Origin: COMBO-56-21 sp038852315 | Lineage (GTDB): Archaea; Thermoplasmatota; Thermoplasmata; UBA10834 | Direction of reading: 5' to 3' | Length of the DNA stretch: 64,000 bases | Assembly: GCA_038852315.1 (NCBI GenBank) | Contig: JAWCKF010000002.1 | Location: 62,001 to 126,000, forward strand | Shown: piece after piece, positions 41,116 to 48,152 of the stretch | Position numbering within the stretch: position 1 is the first letter of the stretch | Layout: every line of letters starts with the position of its first letter | Position numbers and translations under genes: made by a program | Notes under the pieces: model-generated | What the model saw: the letters and a program-made list of their open reading frames with translations, nothing else | What the model was told of the DNA's origin: nothing | The model's database searches: none

Positions 41116-41424
41116 ATGAAGTGCAAGTGCGGCTTCTCAACCGTATCGACCAAGCTCAAGTGCCCCAGGTGCGGCAGACTGATGAAGGCATGCGAATGGG
41201 CCGATGAGGGCAAGGTCCTCTCGTTCACGAAGCTACAGACCATCCCCGAAGGGGCCGACAGGCCGCACGACCTCGTCCTAGTCCAGCTCGCGAAGAAGGG
41301 GCCCAAGATAGTATGCTGGACCACTAGCAGACTCGAGGTAGAGGACGAAGTCTCGGTCGTTGATGACGGCGGCAGATACTTCTGCCAGTTACTGGAGAGG
41401 TCAAAGCGCTCGTCGAACCCGTGA
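41116..41424 (+). CDS. DUF35-like zinc ribbon/OB-fold protein
   Basis: 102 residues. N-terminal zinc ribbon CKCG...CPRCG (Cys at about 3, 5, 16, 19), then a small beta-barrel with GKVLSFTKLQTIPEGADRPHDLVLVQL and DEVSVVDDGG. This resembles DUF35 proteins, which accompany thiolases or act as acyl-CoA-binding modules, but no thiolase is adjacent here. ATG at 41116 chosen; a TTG at 41107 would add three residues. Its stop codon abuts the stop of the convergent ACT-domain gene. Confidence 0.65.
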   Translation: MKCKCGFSTVSTKLKCPRCGRLMKACEWADEGKVLSFTKLQTIPEGADRPHDLVLVQLAKKGPKIVCWTTSRLEVEDEVSVVDDGGRYFCQLLERSKRSSNP

Positions 41425-42354
41425 TCATAACCTTATCGACGAGGTCTCGACGAGCCTGAAGGAGGGCCCGAGGGCTGCTATCTTCGGTGCTAGGAGGGAT
41501 TCGATATCGTCCCTGTTCTTGGCCGCAGCCGCCCGCACGTCGACGACGAGATCGCATGTCATACGCTCGTAATACACGAGTACATTGGTGTATCCCGCGA
41601 GGACGTTGATAGATTCGTCTCCTATGGCCTTCATTATCTCGAAAAGGGCTCCCGGCCTGTCGGGGAGGTCCACGCTCAGACGCATTAGCTTGGCGTCGTC
41701 GCTCAGGAACGCTATGGAGAGTATCCATGTATCTGGCTCACCTATCAGCATGATGGGCGAGGAGTCCTTCCCCAGGAAGCTCAGATAGGCCTTGGGCACC
41801 TCAAAAGTGCTGTCCTTGATTATGCTCGCCTTCTTCTCGGTCCTCCGCATCGCCTTCGTCTTGACCCTGAGGTTCTCAGTCGCCATTCCCTTGGTGTACC
41901 TTGTCGCGAGGTCGGACGGTTCAACGCACATGCAGTCTACCATGGAGAGGTTAGGAGCGGCCGCGCCCTTCTCGTCATCGAACTCCTTCTTGAGCGCAAG
42001 GGAGTCACCGAAGAACGAAAGGTCCACGAGCATCTCCCAGACCATCACGACACCGGGTATCGAGCTGACGGTCTCCGAGTTCAGTATGTCGATGTTCCGC
42101 ACCTTGAGGAAGTGAGCGGCTTGGGCGAGGGCACCTGGCTCGTCCCTCACCTGGAAAGTGACATAGGCGATCTCTCTGTAGTTCTCCGGGCCGAACGGGG
42201 ATAGGACAATCTCGTAGTTGCTCCTCCCATCAACCTCGTACCTGAACATCGAGCTGAACACTTCGCTGCCGTCGACGAGCCCGAGCGGCTCACCTATCTT
42301 CCGGCTGATCTTGATCTTGCCTCCTTCCATACGCCCGAAATCCAAGAGCTTCAA
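41425..42354 (-). CDS. ACT-domain protein (probable ligand-binding regulator)
   Basis: About 309 residues. N-terminal 50 residues have a swapped-hairpin look (GGKIKISRKIGEPLGL, then GSEVFSS). Two ACT-like domains follow: one at about 60-130 (IAYVTFQVRDEPGALAQAAHFLKVRNIDI) and one at about 215-290 (LMRLSVDLPDRPGALFEIMKAIGDESINV), quoted by key segments. ACT domains bind amino acids; no catalytic domain is present. TTG at 42354 follows GAGGGGAG; an ATG at 42330 is the alternative start. TATA box CAGTTTTATG near 42395. Function unassigned. Confidence 0.75.
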   Translation of the reverse strand: MKLLDFGRMEGGKIKISRKIGEPLGLVDGSEVFSSMFRYEVDGRSNYEIVLSPFGPENYREIAYVTFQVRDEPGALAQAAHFLKVRNIDILNSETVSSIPGVVMVWEMLVDLSFFGDSLALKKEFDDEKGAAAPNLSMVDCMCVEPSDLATRYTKGMATENLRVKTKAMRRTEKKASIIKDSTFEVPKAYLSFLGKDSSPIMLIGEPDTWILSIAFLSDDAKLMRLSVDLPDRPGALFEIMKAIGDESINVLAGYTNVLVYYERMTCDLVVDVRAAAAKNRDDIESLLAPKIAALGPSFRLVETSSIRL

Positions 42355-42418
42355 CGCGCTCCCCTCAGCCGAGATGAAGGCGCATCGGCAACATAAAACT
42401 GTTGAGCATGACGAGACG

Positions 42419-42808
42419 CTATCTCGGGCAGAAGACGTAAAGCGTCGGCACGCGCTGCCTCAGGCCCGTCCAGTAGCCGCACTTCCGACACTTGTATCCC
42501 ATCGTTACAGTCCCGCCATACACGGTCTCGTTCCTGATTCTATCGGTCTTGCTGCCACAGACAGGACAATCCCTGGCCGAGGTCTTCTGCTTGGACTCCC
42601 GCGCCCTGATTTGCAGCTTTGCCAGCCCGTTCTCGATCGCGAGCCTTCGGACGCGCTCCTCGCTGACGGTGTAATCGGAGTCGTGCCTCTTGAGTTCCTT
42701 CAGGACGAGGGCGGTCATCTTGCGCTGGGAGCTGACGACACCGTGCCTTTGAAGGGCGTCCTTGATCGCCTCCACGACCTCGGTGTCAGAGGGCTTCCTG
42801 TAGGCCAT
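42419..42808 (-). CDS. small HTH-like plus zinc-ribbon protein
   Basis: 129 residues, no family named. Residues 5-70 are helical with an HTH-like pattern (DTEVVEAIKDALQRHGVVSSQRKM, TVSEERVRRLAIENGLAKLQIR by key parts). Residues 80-115 form a zinc ribbon: CPVCGSKTDRI and GYKCRKCGYWTG. Suggests a nucleic-acid-binding protein, perhaps transcription or RNA related. Single gene, 64 nt after the ACT gene start and 209 nt from the next gene. Confidence 0.7.
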   Translation of the reverse strand: MAYRKPSDTEVVEAIKDALQRHGVVSSQRKMTALVLKELKRHDSDYTVSEERVRRLAIENGLAKLQIRARESKQKTSARDCPVCGSKTDRIRNETVYGGTVTMGYKCRKCGYWTGLRQRVPTLYVFCPR

Positions 42809-42974
42809 CAGAGCGGCATTGACCTCCAGTTACGAAAATGTTTGCCACATCGTGAGGCAACGACATGAGGACGCGCAAGAAGTCGTGAGAATGGCCGTCA
42901 GCCACAGTAGTATGGGAAGCCGACCTATGGAGCGTTGCAGTCTAGCGCTTGCCTAGCGGTTCGTTGCTGAGCAA

Positions 42975-42985
42975 AGCATATAAGA
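42975..42985 (+). promoter_or_regulatory. TATA box for the 2,3-DPG synthetase-like gene
   Basis: AGCATATAAGA, centred about 38 nt before the ATG at 43018. The remaining bases of the 209-nt gap (42809-43017) hold no gene that I can see. Confidence 0.55.
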
Positions 42986-43017
42986 AGGCAAGGGCTACCC
43001 GCGGGCCGGTGTGAGGC

Positions 43018-44325
43018 ATGCGAGCGAGAGTCATCATAATGGGCGCTGCCGGACGCGACTTTCACAACTTCAACGTGTACTTCCGGAACAATGCCAACTA
43101 TGAGGTCGTGGCGTTCACCGCCACTCAGATACCAAACATAGAAGGGCGCAGGTATCCGCCGAGCCTAGCGGGGAAGCTCTACCCGAAGGGAATCGAGATC
43201 CATCCGGAGAAGGACCTCCCCGAGCTCATCAGGAAGCACAAGGTGGAGCAGGTTGTCCTGGCGTACTCCGACCTCAGCCACGTGGACGTGATGCACAAGG
43301 CCTCGATTGTGAACGCCGCTGGCGCCGACTTCAGGCTGATGGGGCCTAACCAGACGGCTCTAAAAGCAAAGGTACCTGTCATCGCTGTCTGCGCTGTCAG
43401 GACTGGGTCGGGCAAGAGCCAGACCACAAGGGCGATAGCTTCGATACTGAGAGCGAAGGGCAGGAGGGTCGTCGCAGTCCGACACCCGATGCCATATGGG
43501 GACCTCGAAAAACAGGCTGTGCAGCGCTTCGCTACCTACGCGGACCTCGACAAGTACGAATGCACCATCGAGGAGCGAGAGGAGTACGAGCCTCACATCG
43601 ACAAGGGCATCGTAGTCTACGCGGGCGTGGACTACGGCAAGATACTCAAACAGGCCGAGAAGGAGGCGGATGTGATACTGTGGGATGGTGGCAACAACGA
43701 CACGCCGTTCTATGTGCCAGACCTGCACATCACGATAGCGGACCCGCACAGGGCCGAACACGCAAGGTTGTATTACCCTGGCGAGACCAATGTGAGGCTG
43801 GCCGATGTCGTCATCATAAACAAGGTCGACACGGCGGACCCGAAGAACGTCGAGCTAGTGAAGGAGATAGTGAGGCAGCTGAACCCCCGGGCGAGGATCA
43901 TAACCGCCGCGTCACCATTGACTGTGGAGGACCCGAGGGTCATAAAGGGTAAGCGTGTGCTGGTAATCGAGGATGGCCCGACTGTGACTCACGGTGAGAT
44001 GAGATACGGTGCGGGGTTCATAGCGGCCAAGAACGCGGGCGCCAAGGAGATCATCGACCCTCGGCCGTTCGCTGTCAACTCCATCAAACAGACCTTCGAG
44101 AAGTACAGCCACCTCGAGAGGGTGCTTCCGGCCATGGGCTACGGCAACCAGCAGGTGAAGGACCTCGAAGAGACGATAAACGCGGCAGACTGCGACGTGG
44201 TCGTGTCGGGCACGCCGATCGACCTGAACCGTGTACTGAAGGCTAACAAGCCCGTGGTCAGGGTCAGGTACGAGCTGAAAGTGCTGGATTCCCCCTCTCT
44301 AGAGGAGCTCGTAGCGAAGTTCTGA
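43018..44325 (+). CDS. cyclic 2,3-diphosphoglycerate synthetase-like P-loop protein
   Basis: 435 residues of the predicted-GTPase family that includes cyclic 2,3-diphosphoglycerate synthetase of thermophilic methanogens. Seen: RVIIMGAAGRDFHNFN, QVVLAYSDLSHVDVMHKAS, AVCAVRTGSGKSQTTRAI (Walker A), VAVRHPMPYGDL, VILWDGGNNDTPFY (Walker B), DVVIINKVDTADP (NKVD base-recognition motif) and VIEDGPTVTHGEMRYGAG. Many members occur outside cDPG makers, so the exact reaction is unsure. Directly before tRNA-Leu. Confidence 0.82.
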   Translation: MRARVIIMGAAGRDFHNFNVYFRNNANYEVVAFTATQIPNIEGRRYPPSLAGKLYPKGIEIHPEKDLPELIRKHKVEQVVLAYSDLSHVDVMHKASIVNAAGADFRLMGPNQTALKAKVPVIAVCAVRTGSGKSQTTRAIASILRAKGRRVVAVRHPMPYGDLEKQAVQRFATYADLDKYECTIEEREEYEPHIDKGIVVYAGVDYGKILKQAEKEADVILWDGGNNDTPFYVPDLHITIADPHRAEHARLYYPGETNVRLADVVIINKVDTADPKNVELVKEIVRQLNPRARIITAASPLTVEDPRVIKGKRVLVIEDGPTVTHGEMRYGAGFIAAKNAGAKEIIDPRPFAVNSIKQTFEKYSHLERVLPAMGYGNQQVKDLEETINAADCDVVVSGTPIDLNRVLKANKPVVRVRYELKVLDSPSLEELVAKF

Positions 44326-44365
44326 TTCGCAAAGGGTTATGGCACTCCGCGGGGATTATGGCACC

Positions 44366-44450
44366 GCGGGAGTAGCTAAGCCAGGCCAAAAGCGCAGGAC
44401 TTAAGATCCGGTCTCATAGGAGTTCGGGGGTTCGAATCCCCTCTCCCGCA
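44366..44450 (+). tRNA. tRNA-Leu(UAA)
   Basis: 85-nt cloverleaf: acceptor GCGGGAG/CTCCCGC with discriminator A; T arm GGGGG-TTCGAAT-CCCCT; anticodon loop CTTAAGA with TAA at 44402-44404; long variable arm with CTC-ATAG-GAG, as required for a class II tRNA-Leu. CCA is not encoded (a CCA enzyme gene lies at 52.9 kb). No intron. The anticodon stem CAGGA/TCCGG has one A-G mismatch. Confidence 0.95.
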
Positions 44451-44603
44451 CGGTCGTCCCTGCATTCCCTTAGGCCGTGGGTGCTTCCGGCATTCAATTG
44501 CTATATCAACTATTGGATTGGCGGAGAGATCCACCAGACCCCACTCTCGCGAACACTCAAATACCGACGGAATCGCTAGTTGAATGATTGCCGGAATGCT
44601 GCC

Positions 44604-45125
44604 ATGAGACTCGCTCCTGTGATTTGTGCCTGTTTGATGGCCACGGCCTTCGCCGCCGCGTGCATCACACCTCTACACGCAGCCGACACGAACTCGGCAG
44701 AATGGGTATCGGCACCGACTGCAATGGAATGGGCTGATAGATCAGCACCGCAGGGCGGCGGCGCTCTGGCAGCACAGAAGGCCTCCCCCGAAATCGGCCT
44801 GCTTGAGTTCCGGCCAAAGGTCCTGAACCTGGACAGCTCCGGGAGATATGTGACCTGCCTCCTGGTGTTGCCCGAGGGCAGGACCGTGAGAGATGTCTTC
44901 ATACCATCTGTTCAGCTGAACGGAGCGGTCTACGCCTCGACAGAATTCAGCCCTCACAACCCTGTGGTAGAGTATCAAAACAAGGACGAGCTGATGCTGA
45001 AGTTCGAGAAGTGCCGCGTTCAGGAGGTGCTCTCTCCTGGACACGATGTCCCAGTATGGGTCTCCGGCTGGTTCACGGATTCAGTACCTTTTGTGGCCTA
45101 TGGCTCGGTCACGATCATTGCCTGA
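44604..45125 (+). CDS. secreted protein of unknown function
   Basis: 173 residues from the ATG at 44604 with a signal peptide (VICACLMATAFAAACITPLHA). After a linker of about 35 residues rich in Ala and Gly, one beta-sandwich-like domain follows: EFRPKVLNLDSSGRYVTCLL, VRDVFIPSVQLNG, DELMLKFEKCRVQEVL and VPVWVSGWFTD. The pattern resembles small sandwich repeats often found next to dockerin or adhesin modules. A TTG at 44580 could add eight residues. No operon partner. Confidence 0.6.
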   Translation: MRLAPVICACLMATAFAAACITPLHAADTNSAEWVSAPTAMEWADRSAPQGGGALAAQKASPEIGLLEFRPKVLNLDSSGRYVTCLLVLPEGRTVRDVFIPSVQLNGAVYASTEFSPHNPVVEYQNKDELMLKFEKCRVQEVLSPGHDVPVWVSGWFTDSVPFVAYGSVTIIA

Positions 45126-45235
45126 GACGGCCGTACGAAGCCGCTCGCCGAAGCCAGAGCCTGCAGTGGAAACGCAGGTCGGGCGCGCGATGGTTCCATG
45201 CGAATGCAGGGTCCTGTGCTTCGAATCGGAGAAAA

Positions 45236-45245
45236 CACTATAAGG
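45236..45245 (+). promoter_or_regulatory. TATA box for the PKD protein
   Basis: CACTATAAGG, about 50 nt before the ATG at 45291; SD GGGAGGAGGG lies just before the start, so this mRNA should have a leader. Confidence 0.5.
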
Positions 45246-45290
45246 GGGACCTGACTCTCAAGCCTTCAGCCGGCCCTGGGAGGAGGGAGC

Positions 45291-46100
45291 ATGAGTCCGA
45301 TGAAGAAGCTGGTGGCGGTGGCTGCCACTGCAGCGGTCGTTCTGGTCGTTGTGGTGGTGGGCCTTGCCTCGCTAGCACCGAAGACGAAACCGGAGTCCGT
45401 GAACAGACCCCCGGTTCCGCACTTCCGCTACGATGTGAACAACCTGACGGTGACTTTCAATGCTTCGGCGTCGATTGACCCTGACGGTTCGATCGTCGAC
45501 TACTCCTGGAGCTTCGGCGACCGCGGGTATGGAAGAGGCGTTGAGGTCGTGTACAGGTATCTCGCGAACGGGACCTACAATGTTACACTGACCGTGACTG
45601 ACAACAACAACGCCAAGAACTCCACATCGCAGGATGTGACCGTCCGTCTGCACATCGATGTAGTGCCCGAGAAAAAGCGGCCGATGGCAGTGATTGAGGT
45701 CGTCGCGACCGACAACCTCACCGTCACTGTGAGCGGTGCAGGATCCAAGGCACCCGAGGGCGGGAGGATTGTTTCCTACGAATGGAGCTTCGAGGACGGG
45801 GGAACCGCGACGGGAGTGACCGTGACATACACGTTTGCCGCGAACGGCACGTACAACATCACGCTCACGGTCACTGATGACACGGGCGAGAAGGATTCAG
45901 CCACCGTCAAGGTGTGCGTGACATCTGGCCCGTACCCGCCCCCACCGCCGCCTCCGCCCGCGAAGTCGGGCCCTCCAGGACTGATAAAGGCGATCGATAT
46001 ACACGAGGGGAAGGCGAACCGGAACGACGGGCTACAGAACTCGCTCGACCATCTGAGGCAAAACCTAGACAGGTGGTTGGAGAAGCATCTGACTCCGTGA
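45291..46100 (+). CDS. membrane-anchored surface protein with two PKD domains
   Basis: 269 residues. Signal anchor at about 5-28, then two PKD domains: residues 40-118 (FNASASIDPDGSIVDYSWSFGD, YRYLANGTYNVTLTVTD by parts) and about 130-210 (GSKAPEGGRIVSYEWSFEDG, YTFAANGTYNITLTVTDD by parts), a run of eight prolines, and a charged C-terminal helix (LQNSLDHLRQNLDRWLEKHL). Numerous N-x-S/T sequons suggest N-glycosylation. PKD domains mediate surface protein contacts; specific role unknown. Confidence 0.85.
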   Translation: MSPMKKLVAVAATAAVVLVVVVVGLASLAPKTKPESVNRPPVPHFRYDVNNLTVTFNASASIDPDGSIVDYSWSFGDRGYGRGVEVVYRYLANGTYNVTLTVTDNNNAKNSTSQDVTVRLHIDVVPEKKRPMAVIEVVATDNLTVTVSGAGSKAPEGGRIVSYEWSFEDGGTATGVTVTYTFAANGTYNITLTVTDDTGEKDSATVKVCVTSGPYPPPPPPPPAKSGPPGLIKAIDIHEGKANRNDGLQNSLDHLRQNLDRWLEKHLTP

Positions 46101-46124
46101 ATCTGGTCTGCCCGGATCTCGGTC

Positions 46125-46165
46125 CCGGAAGCCGTCATGACGACGGCTCCGGAGAAACCCTTTTT
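46125..46165 (+). terminator. hairpin plus U tract after the PKD gene
   Basis: CCGGA-A-GCCGTC pairs with GACGGC-TCCGG (11 bp, one bulged A, 5-nt loop), followed 9 nt later by TTTTT. Lies 25 nt after the stop codon, between convergent genes. Confidence 0.55.
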
Positions 46166-46240
46166 CGCGCTTTCAAGATTTGTTGGTTTGATAGCCCACG
46201 TGGAATCGGATCCTGTGTCGGGACGAGCAATCCCTCTCGT

Positions 46241-46393
46241 TCACGACCTTTTTACGACGTGTAGGTAGTGGCACTCGGGGCACTCCATCTGCTTGCCATC
46301 CGTCTCCACGAGCCTCACATGCTTCTGATGCTTCTCGCACTCGGGGCACAGTATATCCTTCTCACGCTTCCTGAAATAGTCGAGAATGCCCAT
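46241..46393 (-). CDS. small zinc-ribbon protein (50 aa)
   Basis: I translated this short frame directly: 50 residues starting MGILDYFRKREKDILCPEC and ending HVVKRS, with two knuckles CPEC (16-19) and CPEC (38-41) making one zinc ribbon. A TATA box (TTTTATATGA, centred near 46430) and an SD-like GGGGAGAGGAG precede the ATG, which supports a real gene. Function unknown; such mini zinc ribbons usually bind nucleic acid or protein. Confidence 0.72.
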   Translation of the reverse strand: MGILDYFRKREKDILCPECEKHQKHVRLVETDGKQMECPECHYLHVVKRS

Positions 46394-46424
46394 AGGAATC
46401 TCCTCTCCCCGGAGAACTCGGTCT

Positions 46425-46434
46425 TCATATAAAA
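46425..46434 (-). promoter_or_regulatory. TATA box for the 50-aa zinc-ribbon gene
   Basis: TTTTATATGA on the minus strand, centred about 37 nt before the ATG at 46393. Confidence 0.5.
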
Positions 46435-46465
46435 CATTGACACCGCAGCGGGGCTTTTCAGAAGA

Positions 46466-47203
46466 CTATCCCTTGTGGACAGCCCGGACCAACCTGCTCA
46501 GGGGGCCTTCGAACGCGCCGTTCTCCACAAGCGTACCTGTCACTATTATGTCTGCGCCTGCACGGACTGCTGCCGTGGCCCTCCTCTCGTCCGTTATGCC
46601 TCCGCCGACCACGATGGGTATCTTGACGCTGCTCCTCACCGCTCTGATCATCTCCGTCGGCACCGGCTCCGGGGCCCCAGAGCCCGCCTCCAGATAGAAC
46701 AGATCCATTCCGAACATCTCCGTCGCGATGGCGTAGCCGACTGCACGTGCTACATCTTCCCTGCTGACGAGGTCTGCCTCGCCGACTTCCCCCACTTTCA
46801 TACCGGGCTCGACGATGACGTACCCCATGGAGATGGTCTCGAGGCCCAGCTTCCTTATCACAGGGGCACCCTTCCAGTGCTCCCCCGTGATGTTCCGCAC
46901 GTTCCTCGAGTTGAGCATGCTCATGAAGTAGACGGCGTCTGCGCGCGCAGGTATGGCGTTCGCACCCGATGGGAAGTAGATGACAGGGCGTGTGCACGCT
47001 GACTTGACAGAGTCGACGGTGGCGTCGAGGTTCTGCTGTGTTACGCCCGTGGAGCCACCGACCATGATGGCGTCGGAGCCAACATCCTCTGCCTTGCGCG
47101 CTATGTCGCCTGCCGCGTCCGGAGGCTGCTTGGCGGGATCGATGAGTGTCATGTGTAGTTTGTGCTTCTTCAGCTCGCTGGTGATGTATTCCCGGACCTT
47201 CAA
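46466..47203 (-). CDS. geranylgeranylglyceryl phosphate synthase
   Basis: First ether-bond step of archaeal lipid synthesis, joining GGPP to sn-glycerol-1-phosphate. Seen in 245 residues: HMTLIDPAKQPPDAAG, DAIMVGGSTGVTQQNLD, PVIYFPSGANAIPARADAVYFMSMLNS (key part YFPSGANAI), EAGSGAPEPVP and IVVGGGITDERRA, the TIM-barrel phosphate sites. Start is TTG at 47203, sharing bases with the stop of the UbiA gene (TTGA). Paired with the next enzyme of the same pathway. Confidence 0.95.
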   Translation of the reverse strand: MKVREYITSELKKHKLHMTLIDPAKQPPDAAGDIARKAEDVGSDAIMVGGSTGVTQQNLDATVDSVKSACTRPVIYFPSGANAIPARADAVYFMSMLNSRNVRNITGEHWKGAPVIRKLGLETISMGYVIVEPGMKVGEVGEADLVSREDVARAVGYAIATEMFGMDLFYLEAGSGAPEPVPTEMIRAVRSSVKIPIVVGGGITDERRATAAVRAGADIIVTGTLVENGAFEGPLSRLVRAVHKG

Positions 47204-48048
47204 AACACACCTCCGAGCAGGAATGCGACAAGCGCCACGAACATGGCCAGCTTCGCCGTTTTCTGCCCTTTCTCAGGGCTCTCGAAATGTATCATGGCGC
47301 AGTATATAAAGATTGCATCAGAAGCCAGCACGACGACGAGGTACCATACAGAAAGGAGGTTCAGAAAGTAGGGCAGCGGGCTGAGAGCGACAGCGACAAC
47401 GAAGGCGGCCGAGCCTGCCAGGCCCGCGTTCCTGACCCCGATCATCATCGGCAGCGTGGTCCTCGCGCCTTTGTCTCCCTCGATGTCCTGGATGTCCTTG
47501 ACGATCTCTCGTCCGAGCGTAGCCAGGAAGGCGAGCGCTGCGAGTATCCAGGCGAGTTCCAGCCTGCCGACGGCTGCGCCTCCGAACAAGAACAGGGCTC
47601 CCGTGAGCCAACTGATCGCCAGGTTGCCGGCGAATCCCTGTGCTTTCAGCCAAGTCTCGTAGGCGACCATAACGAGCATCGATGTGATCACTATCGCGAT
47701 CGACCAGAGGCCGACGAAGAGGCTCAGAATCCCCGAGGCCGCGAACAGCACCACTGCGGAAACCGCGGCCGCAACAGGCGCGACGGTGCCGGACGGCAGA
47801 GGCCTCTCTGGGTGTGCCTTCTTGTCTATCTCCCTGTCTGAGTAATCGTTGTAGGCGTTCCCAGCGGCCGTGAAGAGCGCTACGACTGCCATGGACAGAG
47901 CGACATCCACAAGATTCTCCGTTACGCCGTCGGGCCCCCCGCATATGATTGATGCGAGCAGGGCGCCGAAAGCCGCCATGGCACAATTCCCCAGCCTGAA
48001 GAGACGCAGAACGCCCCGTAGGCTGGTGCGTCTCACGGCCCCGTCCAT
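47200..48048 (-). CDS. UbiA-family prenyltransferase, digeranylgeranylglyceryl phosphate synthase
   Basis: Second ether-bond step. 282 residues from the ATG at 48048, about eight membrane helices. Seen: NAYNDYSDREIDKKAHPERPLPSG (NDYSDREID, first Asp motif), and DIQDIEGDKGARTTLP (DIEGDK, second Asp motif). Located directly before GGGPS, which favours DGGGP synthase over a quinone prenyltransferase, although a menaquinone role (MenA) cannot be fully excluded. A TATA box 27 nt upstream supports this start over one at 48099. Confidence 0.9.
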   Translation of the reverse strand: MDGAVRRTSLRGVLRLFRLGNCAMAAFGALLASIICGGPDGVTENLVDVALSMAVVALFTAAGNAYNDYSDREIDKKAHPERPLPSGTVAPVAAAVSAVVLFAASGILSLFVGLWSIAIVITSMLVMVAYETWLKAQGFAGNLAISWLTGALFLFGGAAVGRLELAWILAALAFLATLGREIVKDIQDIEGDKGARTTLPMMIGVRNAGLAGSAAFVVAVALSPLPYFLNLLSVWYLVVVLASDAIFIYCAMIHFESPEKGQKTAKLAMFVALVAFLLGGVF

Positions 48049-48070
48049 GACGGTCCTAACGGATTGGTCC

Positions 48071-48078
48071 GATATATG
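48071..48078 (-). promoter_or_regulatory. TATA box for the lipid operon
   Basis: CATATATC on the minus strand, centred 27 nt before the ATG at 48048; leaderless mRNA expected. Confidence 0.55.
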
Positions 48079-48116
48079 GTCCTTTTGCAGCGCGTGCACG
48101 TCTCCAGAATCCCCAA

Positions 48117-48126
48117 AACATTATGT
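48117..48126 (+). promoter_or_regulatory. TATA box for the site-2 protease gene
   Basis: AACATTATGT, centred 31 nt before the ATG at 48153; divergent from the lipid operon promoter 45 nt away. Confidence 0.45.
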
Positions 48127-48152
48127 AGCTGCGCCATGTTGGGCTGGACAGA

